Shown: piece by piece, positions 8,936-18,596 of the stretch | How the letters are laid out: each line of letters starts with the position of its first letter | Position numbering within the stretch: the first letter of the stretch is position 1 | Program-made: the position numbers and the translations under genes | Origin: Bacillota bacterium | Lineage (GTDB): Bacteria > Bacillota > Clostridia > Lachnospirales > Lachnospiraceae | Direction: 5' to 3' | Assembly (NCBI GenBank): GCA_029224465.1 | Contig: JAQXUQ010000005.1 | Span: forward strand, 1-64,000 | Length of the DNA: 64,000 nt | The notes under the pieces: generated by a model | Told to the model about the DNA's origin: nothing | What the model saw: the letters and a program-made list of their open reading frames with translations, nothing else | The model's database searches: none

Positions 8936-9739
8936 ATGAAAGATGTTTGTATTTATCATATCGCGGAGCAGTTCCTGTTCGAATACTACTGCCGGCCCGG
9001 CGAATACAGAATCTGCGAAGAAGACCATGCCGGAGAGCTGTTAAAGAAAGGGCTTGCGCAGGAGAAGCGCGGCGGTCTGATGGGGGCTCTGCAGAGCTAC
9101 GAAAAAGCGCTGGCTTTCAATCCCGTCAGCACGCAGATTTATTTCCGACTGATCAGCGTGCATTTCCGGCTGGGACAGCTGGAGGAGCTGTTTTCCCGAA
9201 CGAAAGAAGTCTATCCGTATCTTTCGACAAAGGCCGAAATGGCGCAGTATTACCGGTGGCTCGGATATTATTATCTTGAGAAGTATCAGCCGGAGCTGTC
9301 GGCGGCGCTCTACAGGTACAGCACGTTGTTTTCAAAGAGCGCGCAGGCGGAGGAAGAAATCCGGTATCTAGAGGCGGCGATGGACCGAAAGCTCGCTGAT
9401 GATTCAGAGTGTGAACTGCAGAAAAAACTGCAGAAAGCCGGCATTCCGGTCACCGCTTCCAATGTGACGCTGGCACTCCTTTACAGAGCGGGGCAGGAAG
9501 CGCTGCAGCGTGCGGAGGACGCGGCGAGGAAGCAATTACCGCGGCACGCGATCGGAGCGGCGGGTGAGAATGGAACTGCCGCGCAGCATGTGAATGACAC
9601 AGCCGGGAAGGATGAGACTGCCACGGCAAAACACTGGCGGCAGCAGGCGCTCGACTGCTTTTCGATGATTTATGATCTGACGGAAGACGCACAGATCAAA
9701 GAAGAGACGGAAGCGTTAACCCGCATGGATCTCTCCTGA
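8936..9739 (+). CDS. TPR-like protein of unknown function
   Basis: ALQSYEKALAFNP TPR signature; immediately downstream of luxS. Confidence 0.6.
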   Translation: MKDVCIYHIAEQFLFEYYCRPGEYRICEEDHAGELLKKGLAQEKRGGLMGALQSYEKALAFNPVSTQIYFRLISVHFRLGQLEELFSRTKEVYPYLSTKAEMAQYYRWLGYYYLEKYQPELSAALYRYSTLFSKSAQAEEEIRYLEAAMDRKLADDSECELQKKLQKAGIPVTASNVTLALLYRAGQEALQRAEDAARKQLPRHAIGAAGENGTAAQHVNDTAGKDETATAKHWRQQALDCFSMIYDLTEDAQIKEETEALTRMDLS

Positions 9740-10145
9740 AAGTTCAAAGCCCTTTTTCGCAGCGATGACGGCAATGATTTCATTGATGACCGCCGCTGCC
9801 TGCACGCGCGGCAGCGAAAGCGGCGGAAACGACCGCAAAAGTGCCCAGTGACTGTGAGAGCGTTGTAAGGATCAGTGCACAGCCGTAGGAGCGGATCTGC
9901 GTCCAGATGAGCTCGGTTCCGAGCATCAGGCCGAAAGCACACTGCATCCAGATAATCGTGATCTTATACCATTCCGTAGAAAGGATCTCTTCGGACAGAA
10001 GTGAAAGCCCGTAAGGACCGAGCAGCATACCCGCGATCAGCCAGCCGAGAATTGCGGGCATTTTCACTTTTGAAATCAGTCTTCCTGCCATTGCCGCGAG
10101 AAACAGCACTGCCGCCCAGCGAAGAACTAAAAGAACTGTATTCAA
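9716..10145 (-). pseudogene. Cation:proton antiporter (CPA2-like) remnant with internal deletion/frameshift
   Basis: N-terminal 107 aa intact (MNTVLLVLRWAAVLFLAAMAGRLISKVKMPAILGWLIAGMLLGP...), then a frame change; AVINEIIAVIAAKKGFELSGEIHAG* follows in another frame and looks like an antiporter C-terminus. Confidence 0.7.
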
Positions 10146-10151
10146 TTCAAG

Positions 10152-10790
10152 TCACTTCCTTTCAAGAATTCCATTGAAGAAGATATCCAGCATCACTCTG
10201 CTTCCGTCTTCATGCTTTTCTATGTCTGTCTCATTGTTTTGCAGAGCTGCCATGCCGGCGTTTAAAAAATCCTGCAGACGGTGAAACAGGAGCGTAGCCT
10301 GCTCTTCGGTCAGATCTTTCCGAAGGCGTCTTCCCGCGAGAATCCGGAGGAAGCAGGCGTCATTGAAAGCGTCGAAATCCATGCGGATTCTGCGGATTTC
10401 ATCGAGCAGCTTCGGCGGCGGAATGATTACCGCGCCGCAGAAAATGCGGGCGTAATCCGCGTGCTCATGAAAGAAATTCAGACGGATTTTAAAATAAAGA
10501 TTCAGAAGAGCATCGCCGCACATAGACTCCTCTTTCAAGGAAGCGGATCCCGCAGAGGACATCATTTCGTTCTGCAGGACTGCTGTCAGTGACTGAAAAC
10601 ATTCCTGAACGCAGGCAAGATACAGCGCTTCTTTGGATTCAAAGTAATGGTAGATGATCCCTTTTGATATGCCGCCCTGCTGACAGATGGTGTTCATTGA
10701 CGCAGCCTCATAACCGTGCAGAGCGAATTCATGAACCGCGCTGTCCATAATTTTTCTTCTTGTCTGCCTGTTCTTTTCATCCCGCCGCAT
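10152..10790 (-). CDS. TetR/AcrR family transcriptional regulator
   Basis: N-terminal HTH RRKIMDSAVHEFALHGYEAASMNTICQQGGISKGIIYHYFESKEALY. Confidence 0.93.
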   Translation of the reverse strand: MRRDEKNRQTRRKIMDSAVHEFALHGYEAASMNTICQQGGISKGIIYHYFESKEALYLACVQECFQSLTAVLQNEMMSSAGSASLKEESMCGDALLNLYFKIRLNFFHEHADYARIFCGAVIIPPPKLLDEIRRIRMDFDAFNDACFLRILAGRRLRKDLTEEQATLLFHRLQDFLNAGMAALQNNETDIEKHEDGSRVMLDIFFNGILERK

Positions 10791-10847
10791 AATATGCTCC
10801 TTCAATAGATAAGATCTCCGGTGAAAACAGCTGTTGAATTACGTTTA

Positions 10848-10870
10848 TCTTCCGTTGACATAACGGAAGA
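10848..10870. promoter_or_regulatory. Perfect inverted repeat, candidate TetR operator
   Basis: TCTTCCGTT-gacat-AACGGAAGA (9-bp arms, 5-nt spacer) in the tetR/rrf2 divergent region. Confidence 0.65.
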
Positions 10871-10883
10871 CACATGCTAATGT
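10855..10883 (+). promoter_or_regulatory. Putative sigma-A promoter for rrf2-MATE operon
   Basis: TTGACA-N17-TAATGT. Confidence 0.6.
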
Positions 10884-10905
10884 TGTAGCCACAACGACTA
10901 CAACA
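10881..10905. promoter_or_regulatory. Perfect inverted repeat, candidate Rrf2 operator
   Basis: TGTTGTAG-ccacaacga-CTACAACA (8-bp arms, 9-nt spacer) overlapping -10/+1. Confidence 0.65.
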
Positions 10906-11008
10906 GCTCTGCGGCAAAGGCAGCATGTATAGCCAAAATCCGGCCCGGCAGCTGCGATCCGGCCTGCAGGTTCAGAATCCGGGCAGCAGAATCAGAAAGA
11001 AGGCAGAA

Positions 11009-11464
11009 ATGTTTTCCAGCAAACTGGCGACGGCAGTTCATATTCTGCTGTACATCGAAGAATACGAGAACGAAGAGAAAATCACCTCGGAGGTTCTTTC
11101 AGATACTACAGGAGTCAACGCTGTCAATATCAGGAAGCTCCTGTCGCTGCTAAAGAGCGCCGGCCTGATTTCTGTCCGGGCGGGGATCGGCGGCGCCTAC
11201 CTAGCAATGCCGCCGGAAGATATTTCTTTGCGCATGATTTTTAACGCAGTCGAAGAAAAGGACGCGGAACTTTTCCGCATGCATGAGCATCCGAATGTGA
11301 ACTGCCCGGTCGGCCGGACAATCAAGACTGTGCTGGATGGAAGGCTGGGGCTGATCCGGAAAGACATGCTGGACGAAATGGATCAGGTGAAGCTATCGGA
11401 GATGTTCCGCGATATGAACGCACGGTTGGAGAAAGACAATGCGGCGGCGCAGGAAAGACAGTAA
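11009..11464 (+). CDS. Rrf2 family transcriptional regulator
   Basis: MFSSKLATAVHILLYIEEYENEEKITSEVLSDTTGVNAVNIRKLLSLLKSAGLISVRAGIGGAYLA, Rrf2 winged HTH. Confidence 0.9.
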   Translation: MFSSKLATAVHILLYIEEYENEEKITSEVLSDTTGVNAVNIRKLLSLLKSAGLISVRAGIGGAYLAMPPEDISLRMIFNAVEEKDAELFRMHEHPNVNCPVGRTIKTVLDGRLGLIRKDMLDEMDQVKLSEMFRDMNARLEKDNAAAQERQ

Positions 11465-11511
11465 GAAAGCTTGGAAAAGGCAGTAAGGAAACGAAGACGG
11501 AAGACGAAATC

Positions 11512-12867
11512 ATGAAAGTGTCAGAACAGAGAATTGATTTTACAACAGGACCGATCGTAGGACCGCTCCTTCAATTCGCGGGGCCGGTTCTTCTTGCGCT
11601 GTTTCTGCAGGCAATGTACGGCGCGGTCGATCTGCTGGTCGTAGGGAAGTTCGCGAGTCCGGCAGACGTATCCGCGGTTTCCACCGGCTCCCAGATTATG
11701 ATGACGATTACGAATCTGATCAGCAGCCTCTGCATGGGAATGACCATTCTGCTGGGACAGAAGATCGGAGAGAAGAAGACAGAAGAAGGCGGCAGAATTG
11801 TCGGGAGCGGGCTGCTTCTCTTCTTGTCTGTCGGCGTTGTTTTAACGCTGCTGATCCCGCCGCTTTCCCCGAAGCTTGCGGTAATCATGCATGCGCCGCG
11901 GGAGGCTTTTGACCTGACAGCGCAGTATATCCGGATCTGCGGCGCGGGTTCGATTGTCATTATTGCCTATAACCTGATCGGCGGCATTTTCCGCGGCATG
12001 GGAGATTCCAATACGCCGCTTGTGACAGTCCTGATCGCCTGTATCTCCAATATCGCCGGCGATCTCCTTCTGGTCGCGGGCTTTCATCTCGGAACACGCG
12101 GCGCCGCAATCGCGACGGTAGCCGCCCAGTTGATCAGCGTCGTCATCTCCTGCGCACTGATTTCCCGGAAGACACTGCCGTTTGAATTCCGCCGGGAAAG
12201 CATCCGGTGGGATGGAAGAATTGTCCGGAAGATTCTGTTTCTGGGGACGCCGATCGCCCTGCAGGACCTTCTGGTTGGCATCTCGTTCCTTGTAGTTCTG
12301 GCCATTGTCAATTCGATCGGCCTTACGGAGTCCGCGGGCGTTGGCGTTGCCGAAAAGGTCTGCGCGTTCATCATGCTCGTGCCTTCGGCATTCATGCAGT
12401 CCATGTCCGCATTTGTCGCGCAGAACCGCGGCGCCGGTAGGACAGACCGCGCCTTCCGGGGATTCAAATCCGCAGTGGCGATTTCGTTTGCCTTCGGCGC
12501 TTTTATGTTCTATCTTGCGTTTTTCCATGGGGATCTTCTCTCCGGCATCTTCGCAAATGACACGGCGGTTATCGCGGCTTCCGCGGACTATCTGAAGGCT
12601 TACGGGATTGACTGTCTGCTGACCTGTTTTCTGTTTTGCTTCATCGGATTTTATAACGGGATGGGACAGACCGCTTTTGTTATGGCACAGGGGATCCTCG
12701 GCGCGTTCGCGGTCAGAGTGCCTGTTTCCTATATGATGAGCAGATGGGAACCGGTATCTTTGTTCCATATAGGGCTTGCGACACCGTGTTCGACGGTGCT
12801 GCAGATTACCTTATGTTTTATCTATTTAACTTTCCTGCTCCGCAGGATGAACACACAGAAAGGATAA
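11512..12867 (+). CDS. MATE family efflux transporter
   Basis: TTGPIVGPLLQFAGPVLLALFLQAMYGAVDLLVVGKF typical of MATE; about 12 TM. Confidence 0.93.
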   Translation: MKVSEQRIDFTTGPIVGPLLQFAGPVLLALFLQAMYGAVDLLVVGKFASPADVSAVSTGSQIMMTITNLISSLCMGMTILLGQKIGEKKTEEGGRIVGSGLLLFLSVGVVLTLLIPPLSPKLAVIMHAPREAFDLTAQYIRICGAGSIVIIAYNLIGGIFRGMGDSNTPLVTVLIACISNIAGDLLLVAGFHLGTRGAAIATVAAQLISVVISCALISRKTLPFEFRRESIRWDGRIVRKILFLGTPIALQDLLVGISFLVVLAIVNSIGLTESAGVGVAEKVCAFIMLVPSAFMQSMSAFVAQNRGAGRTDRAFRGFKSAVAISFAFGAFMFYLAFFHGDLLSGIFANDTAVIAASADYLKAYGIDCLLTCFLFCFIGFYNGMGQTAFVMAQGILGAFAVRVPVSYMMSRWEPVSLFHIGLATPCSTVLQITLCFIYLTFLLRRMNTQKG

Positions 12868-12870
12868 AAG

Positions 12871-13212
12871 ATGCATATTTTTGAAAGATTAAACGGGAAA
12901 AAGCTTGAAGTATCATATGAAGGCGGCGCACATTACCGCATGACGTATCTGTCAGACAATCAGCTTCGCTGGGAAGCGCTTCATGAGCTGTCCGACGGTG
13001 AAGCGCCGCAGGGAACCGAGCCGTACGCGGCACTGGAAGTAACAGACGGAATCTACAATGTGAACTGGGTGGAAGAGGACGGCATGACCGCTTCGCAGAT
13101 TCTGAATTTCCATACGAATAAGGTCAGTGTTTTCCTTACCTTTGCGGATGAAAAGGCAAGAGGCGGCAGGGACCATGTCCTCCTGCAGGGTAAGTTCCGC
13201 ATTGCGGACTAA
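12871..13212 (+). CDS. MoaF-like / lipocalin-fold small protein
   Basis: MHIFERLNGKKLEVSYEGGAHYRMTYLSDNQLRWEAL resembles MoaF-related proteins. Confidence 0.5.
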   Translation: MHIFERLNGKKLEVSYEGGAHYRMTYLSDNQLRWEALHELSDGEAPQGTEPYAALEVTDGIYNVNWVEEDGMTASQILNFHTNKVSVFLTFADEKARGGRDHVLLQGKFRIAD

Positions 13213-13222
13213 GGAGCAGCAG

Positions 13223-13666
13223 ATGGATTTTGAAATCAGATCATGCACAGAACAGCACCTTGACGAATACGGCAGAATCTATGCGGCAGCGTTCTCCGGG
13301 GAGCCATGGAATGACGACTGGAAGGAAGAAGATGCCCGCGTCCATGTACAGGAGCTGCTTGCCTCAGAGCAGGCGTACGGGCTGGAATGCCTTGCGGACG
13401 GCAAGGTTGCCGGATTCATTCTGGGAACGTCCATGTTGTTTCACTACGGACGCAGCTTCGAGATCAATGATCTTGCGGTTGATCCGGCTTTTCAGAAAAA
13501 TGGCATCGCCACGAAACTTCTCGAACAGTGCATTGCCGATGTAAAGGCGCAGGGTATGAAAGATGTGCACCTGATCACGGCAGGGGAAGGAACGCTTCCC
13601 GCCTTTTATGCAAAACATGGCTTCCGGGGTGAAAACAAAGTGATCCTGATGGGAAGAGAACTGTAA
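13223..13666 (+). CDS. GNAT family N-acetyltransferase
   Basis: INDLAVDPAFQKNGIATKLLEQ acetyl-CoA binding motif. Confidence 0.9.
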   Translation: MDFEIRSCTEQHLDEYGRIYAAAFSGEPWNDDWKEEDARVHVQELLASEQAYGLECLADGKVAGFILGTSMLFHYGRSFEINDLAVDPAFQKNGIATKLLEQCIADVKAQGMKDVHLITAGEGTLPAFYAKHGFRGENKVILMGREL

Positions 13667-13687
13667 AATTCAGAGGGAGGAGCCGGC

Positions 13688-14317
13688 ATGGAAATTCTGG
13701 AGTATGGAAATAAAGACGCGGAAACTGTTCTGCTGCAGCCCGTGGATGAACATGATCTGGAAAGTATCGACCGGGAAGTCCGTTTGATCCGGGAATATGC
13801 AGGCAGGGATTTCCGGCTCGCCGCTTTTCGTGTAGGCAGCTGGAACAAAGATCTTTCTCCGTGGAGCGCGCCTGCCGTATTCGGAAACGAAGATTTCGGT
13901 GGCGGCGCTAAAGAGACGCTCTCGCAGATACTGGATTATTGCAGGGAGAAAGACAAGATCTATTCTATCGGCGGCTATTCGCTTGCGGGGCTGTTCGCGC
14001 TGTGGGCAGTCTATCAGACGGACCGGTTCCGGGGAGCCGCAGCAGCTTCGCCATCCATGTGGTTCCCGGGGTTTACGGATTACATGAAACAGAGAAAGCC
14101 CATGTGCAGCCGGATTTATTTAAGCCTTGGCGACAGGGAAGAACGTGCCCGCAATCCCGTGATGGCTTCCGTCGGTGATAGAATCCGGGAAGCCGCAGGC
14201 ATATTGCAGGAGCAGAAGATCGACAGCACACTTGCGTGGAATGCCGGAAATCATTTTAAAGACAATGACCTTCGCACGGCAAAGGCTTTCGCGTGGGTCA
14301 TGGGACGAGCGGAATAA
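13688..14317 (+). CDS. Alpha/beta hydrolase-fold esterase-like protein
   Basis: GGYSLAGLFALWAVYQTDRFRGAAAASPSMWFPGF nucleophile elbow. Confidence 0.78.
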   Translation: MEILEYGNKDAETVLLQPVDEHDLESIDREVRLIREYAGRDFRLAAFRVGSWNKDLSPWSAPAVFGNEDFGGGAKETLSQILDYCREKDKIYSIGGYSLAGLFALWAVYQTDRFRGAAAASPSMWFPGFTDYMKQRKPMCSRIYLSLGDREERARNPVMASVGDRIREAAGILQEQKIDSTLAWNAGNHFKDNDLRTAKAFAWVMGRAE

Positions 14318-14322
14318 CACAG

Positions 14323-14359
14323 AAAAAGCGCGCGGCTTCATTCGCCGCGCGCTTTTTTT
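14323..14359. terminator. Bidirectional intrinsic terminator
   Basis: aaaaagcgcgcggc-ttcatt-cgccgcgcgcttttttt between convergent genes. Confidence 0.9.
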
Positions 14360-16002
14360 CAGTCGTAGCTTTCGATGACCTGCGTTACCTTCGGCAGTAT
14401 CTGGAGCTTTCTGGAAAGCAGACCCTCCTGCAGACTGTGCTCCTCGCCGTCCCTGTCCGGAAAAGCTTCCAGAATCCAGGGAGCGCGGTTGCCGCCCGCA
14501 TACACGATCGAGCCATTGTCCATAATTGATGTGAAGACGACGACGGAAAGATCGAGCTGCTTCTTCTTTGCAAACGTGTCCACACTGTTCTGGATTTCCG
14601 CGCTGTCTTCGCGGAAACGTCCGACCGACGGAACCATGACCTGCGAGATCGAGAGCTTGCAGGATCGGATATCATAAATTTTCATATCCTGCGTAATCAT
14701 TTCCGGAAGGCTCCGGCCGCTTGTATCCGCCGTGACAGCGAACATTTCATCGGCGAATGTATCGATGTCGAGATCCGCGAGCGCCGCGAGAATGTTGGCG
14801 GTCTTGTGGTCTTTTTTCGTCGTGGTCGGCGAATGGAAATTCATCGTGTCCGACAAAATCGCGCCGAGCAGAAGTCCCGCGAGATTCTGCGGAATCGGGA
14901 TCTGATTCTCACGGAAGATGGTGGCGACAATCGTTGCCGTTGAACCGACAATCTCATTACGGAAAGAAACCGGCTGCGTGGTCGAGAAATCATTGATCCT
15001 GTGATGGTCAATAACTTCCAGCACCCTCGCTTTTTCAATTGCGCGCACCGACTGAGAGAATTCATTGTGGTCAACCATAATGATTTTCTTGTTCTCGGAG
15101 TTCATGATATGGTAGCGCGCGACATATCTCGTAAGTCGTCCGGAAGGATCGGTGACAGGGTAAATGTGGAAGCGGGAACGCATCATTTTGGCGCCGACAT
15201 CTTCGGCCAGCTCGTTTGTTTTGAAGCTGACAAGCTTTTTCTGCATGATGAGACTCACCGGCGGGGCAAAATAGATATAACGCGAAGTATTCATGCTGCC
15301 GTGTCCGGAAATCATGATCGGGCAGTGATGCTCTTTCGCAAGTTCGATGACGGACGGATCGATGTCCGCTGCCCAGACGACGATCAGAAGTCCCGCGCCC
15401 TCGCGCAAAACCGCCTTCTGCGCCTGTGCATCGTCTCCGATGATGACAATCCGGTCGCGTACGTCGTAGCGGCACAGATTTTCAGGCGAGGTCATCGCGA
15501 TAATGCTGACCTTGCCGTTGAGATGCATTTCGGGATCGTCATAAATCATGCGGCCGTCGATGGTACGGCAGAAGTTTTCCGCGGGTGTCTGCGTAATGAT
15601 GCTGATATTGTATGCAGTATCGCCAAGACCTACCGCTGCGATGTCCGATTTGGTGACCAGCCCGATGAGCTTCCGGTCATCATCGACGACGCCGCAGTAG
15701 GTGTGATTTTCCCGGTTCATCGACTGCAGCGCTTCGAAAATCGTGGTATCCGGCGTAATGTAGGTCAGAGGGTCAAGCTTGATTTCCTCGAGCGTAACCC
15801 GGGCGTCTTTGAGGAGCATCGGCTCCTCGAAATGAAACCGCTGCAGCAGATAGCGGGTCTCGGCGTTCAGGGCGCCGAGGCGGCAGGGTACCGCGTGCAC
15901 ACCAAGGGCGCGCTTATAGAACGCGTAGGCAATCGCGGATGCCACAGAATCCGTGTCCGGATGCAGGTGGCCGGTGATATAGATGGTATCTGACGAAGTC
16001 AT
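14359..16002 (-). CDS. Putative manganese-dependent inorganic diphosphatase (DHH, CBS/DRTGG regulatory domains)
   Basis: GHLHPDTDSVASAIAYA, VDHNE, EVIDHHRINDF, GSTATIV motifs; CBS segments. Confidence 0.92.
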   Translation of the reverse strand: MTSSDTIYITGHLHPDTDSVASAIAYAFYKRALGVHAVPCRLGALNAETRYLLQRFHFEEPMLLKDARVTLEEIKLDPLTYITPDTTIFEALQSMNRENHTYCGVVDDDRKLIGLVTKSDIAAVGLGDTAYNISIITQTPAENFCRTIDGRMIYDDPEMHLNGKVSIIAMTSPENLCRYDVRDRIVIIGDDAQAQKAVLREGAGLLIVVWAADIDPSVIELAKEHHCPIMISGHGSMNTSRYIYFAPPVSLIMQKKLVSFKTNELAEDVGAKMMRSRFHIYPVTDPSGRLTRYVARYHIMNSENKKIIMVDHNEFSQSVRAIEKARVLEVIDHHRINDFSTTQPVSFRNEIVGSTATIVATIFRENQIPIPQNLAGLLLGAILSDTMNFHSPTTTKKDHKTANILAALADLDIDTFADEMFAVTADTSGRSLPEMITQDMKIYDIRSCKLSISQVMVPSVGRFREDSAEIQNSVDTFAKKKQLDLSVVVFTSIMDNGSIVYAGGNRAPWILEAFPDRDGEEHSLQEGLLSRKLQILPKVTQVIESYD

Positions 16003-16039
16003 GGTCCTCCTTTTCGTTTCAGAGAAAGCAGCACCGCGC

Positions 16040-17377
16040 TTACAAGCGGTAGGAGCCGGCAGCGCCGCCCGAAAGACCCGAGCGGAAGATCACCTGCAGG
16101 ACGCGCGCGAGATAGGCAGTATCCTTTACGCCTGCGGTTTCATACGGAGAATGCATCGCAAGCTGCGGCAGCCCGACATCAACGGTGTTCAGCGAGACAT
16201 GCGCGTTCGAGATGTTGCCGAGTGTGGAGCCGCCTGCCATATCCGATCGGTTTGTAAATTCCTGGAAGGGAACATCCGCCCTGCGGCAGAACATCTTGAA
16301 GAGCGCTGCGCTGACCGCGTCGGTCGTGTATTTCTGGTTTGCATTGTATTTAATAACAATTCCACGGTTCATCACCGGTCGGTTGACAGGATCTGCCTTG
16401 CCGGGATAGCAAGGATGGATCGCATGCGCGTTGTCCGCAGAGACCATAAAGCTGGAAGAAACCGCGCGCAGAAGCAGCTCCGTGCCGCCGCCGAGCACTT
16501 CGTTGATCCTGCGCAGAACATCTTCCAGAAATGTGCTGTCTGCTCCCTGCTTGGTGCCGCTGCCGACTTCTTCATTATCGAAGACCGCAAGGACCGGAAG
16601 CGTTCCCTGCGCGGGCGGGCAGCTGTCATCTGCGGAAGACCCGGACGCGAGAAAGCCCTGCAGCGCCGCGTATACGCACTGGAGATCATCGAGATGCCCG
16701 GCCGCAAGATACTCATGATTTGCGCCGAACACGGTTCCCCTGCCCCGTGCGTAGAGGAAAAGATCATCGCCGAGAATATCTTCCTTTTTAACCCCGGCCG
16801 CCTGCGCCACAATTTCCATAAAATGCCCTGCGCTTGTCTCGTCGCCAAACAAAGGCATGACATCGTTCTGCACATTGAACGCGTGTCCGCTGTTTGCTTC
16901 CCGGTCCATATGGATCGCGAGAGACGGCAGCATCAGAAGATCTCTGTCCACATTCACAAGCCTCGTGGAAAGACCGCCGTTTTCATCCCGCACAATAAGT
17001 CTGCCGGCAACGGACAGCGGTCTGTCAAACCAGGGTGCAATCAGCATGCCGCCGTATTTCTCGACATTGAGTTTGACATACGGCCCGGCTTTCACTTCGG
17101 GATTTGCCTTGATTTTGAATGACGGAGAGTCGCTGTGCGCCGCCGCGATCATAAAATGCGAATAATCTTCCTGCGGGATCCGGAACGCGATGACAGAAGA
17201 TTCGTTTCTTATGGTAAAATAGCGCCCGCCCCGTTGCAGCTCCCACTTCTGTGATTCGGAAAGCTCCGTATAACCCGCCGCGTGGAGCGCCGCCCGGATA
17301 TTGGAAACGGCGTGGAAAGCGGTCGGACTTTTTTCAAGAAAGTCAAGGAGCCCTTTGTTAATATTTTCGAACATCAT
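16040..17377 (-). CDS. M18 family aminopeptidase
   Basis: AAHSDSPSFKIKANPE, FDNEEVGSGTKQGADS, MVSADNAHAIHP motifs. Confidence 0.93.
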   Translation of the reverse strand: MMFENINKGLLDFLEKSPTAFHAVSNIRAALHAAGYTELSESQKWELQRGGRYFTIRNESSVIAFRIPQEDYSHFMIAAAHSDSPSFKIKANPEVKAGPYVKLNVEKYGGMLIAPWFDRPLSVAGRLIVRDENGGLSTRLVNVDRDLLMLPSLAIHMDREANSGHAFNVQNDVMPLFGDETSAGHFMEIVAQAAGVKKEDILGDDLFLYARGRGTVFGANHEYLAAGHLDDLQCVYAALQGFLASGSSADDSCPPAQGTLPVLAVFDNEEVGSGTKQGADSTFLEDVLRRINEVLGGGTELLLRAVSSSFMVSADNAHAIHPCYPGKADPVNRPVMNRGIVIKYNANQKYTTDAVSAALFKMFCRRADVPFQEFTNRSDMAGGSTLGNISNAHVSLNTVDVGLPQLAMHSPYETAGVKDTAYLARVLQVIFRSGLSGGAAGSYRL

Positions 17378-17503
17378 GCCTCCGTTCTTGTTATTGCTTC
17401 CATCTTGTTTATAATGATAACTGTTCAGCCGGAGCTTTGGAATCAAAGGATACCGGCTGACTTAAAAATTGTATCACAGCCTTGCAGAAGGAGGACACAG
17501 ATT

Positions 17504-18586
17504 ATGCTGGATGAGAAAAGAGTGCACCGTGTTTTCGGTGAAATGGAAGAAAGAGGACTTACGCAGATGATGGTCAGCGACCCGAACGCGATCTTCTGGC
17601 TGACCGGGAAATGGATTTTCCCGGGCGAGCGGTTTTTAGGACTCCTCCTTCGCCTGAACCGTCCGGCGGTGCTGTATGTCAACATCCTTTTCCAGTTTGA
17701 GGAAGAGATCGGCGTGGAGAAGGTCTATTTCAGCGACACGGATGACATTGTACCTCTGTGGAAGAACGAGATTGATCCCCGGCAGAAGCTCGGCATTGAT
17801 AAAGTCATGCCTTCGAAATTCCTGCTTATGATGATGGAAAACAACGTCGCCGCAGGTTACACCGGCGGTTCGATCGCAATTGATCTGACCAGACAGGTCA
17901 AAGATGAGCGCGAACAGGAGCTGATGCGCAGGAGTTCCAGAATCAACGATGCTGCGATGGAACGCTTTGTAAAGCTCGTCGTCCCCGGTGTCAGTGAAAT
18001 CGAAATCGCAGAGCAGATGCTGCCGATCTACAAGTCGCTCGGCGCGCAGAAATATTCCTTTGATCCGATTGTATCGTTCGGCGCGCATGCCGCGGACCCG
18101 CATCATATGCCGGACGGGACTGTTTTGCAGGAAGGAGACTGCGTCCTGTTCGACGTCGGGTGCGTCGCGGACAATTACTGCTCGGATATGACGAGAACAT
18201 TTTTCTATAAGAAGGAGCCTTCCGACAGGGACCGTCTCGTTTATGAAACCGTGCTGAAAGCCAACCGCGCGGCGGAGCAGATGCTGCGGCCGGGCATTGT
18301 GCTTTCCACTGTTGACAAAACAGCACGCGATATTATCGAAGCGGAGGGCTTCGGTCCGTACTTCACGCACAGGCTCGGCCATTTCATCGGCATTGAAGAC
18401 CATGAGTACGGTGATGTTTCGCTGGCAAACCAGAGTGTAACACGGGCAGGCAACACACACTCGATCGAACCCGGCATTTATCTTCCGGGAGAAATGGGTG
18501 TTAGGATCGAGGATCTGGTGCTGATCACACCGGAAGGGCATGAAGTGCTCAACAGCTATCCGAAGGATCTGGAAGTTATCGGGTAA
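17504..18586 (+). CDS. M24 family metallopeptidase (Xaa-Pro dipeptidase-like)
   Basis: VLFDVGCVADNYCSDMTRTFF, HRLGHFIGIEDHE, GNTHSIEPGIYLPG metal ligands. Confidence 0.92.
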   Translation: MLDEKRVHRVFGEMEERGLTQMMVSDPNAIFWLTGKWIFPGERFLGLLLRLNRPAVLYVNILFQFEEEIGVEKVYFSDTDDIVPLWKNEIDPRQKLGIDKVMPSKFLLMMMENNVAAGYTGGSIAIDLTRQVKDEREQELMRRSSRINDAAMERFVKLVVPGVSEIEIAEQMLPIYKSLGAQKYSFDPIVSFGAHAADPHHMPDGTVLQEGDCVLFDVGCVADNYCSDMTRTFFYKKEPSDRDRLVYETVLKANRAAEQMLRPGIVLSTVDKTARDIIEAEGFGPYFTHRLGHFIGIEDHEYGDVSLANQSVTRAGNTHSIEPGIYLPGEMGVRIEDLVLITPEGHEVLNSYPKDLEVIG

Positions 18587-18596
18587 AGGATTTTGC

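Noticed and set aside
9780-10145. Intact small 121-aa membrane protein
   Set aside because: Sequence matches only the start of an antiporter and C-terminal antiporter-like sequence follows in another frame, so a pseudogene is the better reading.
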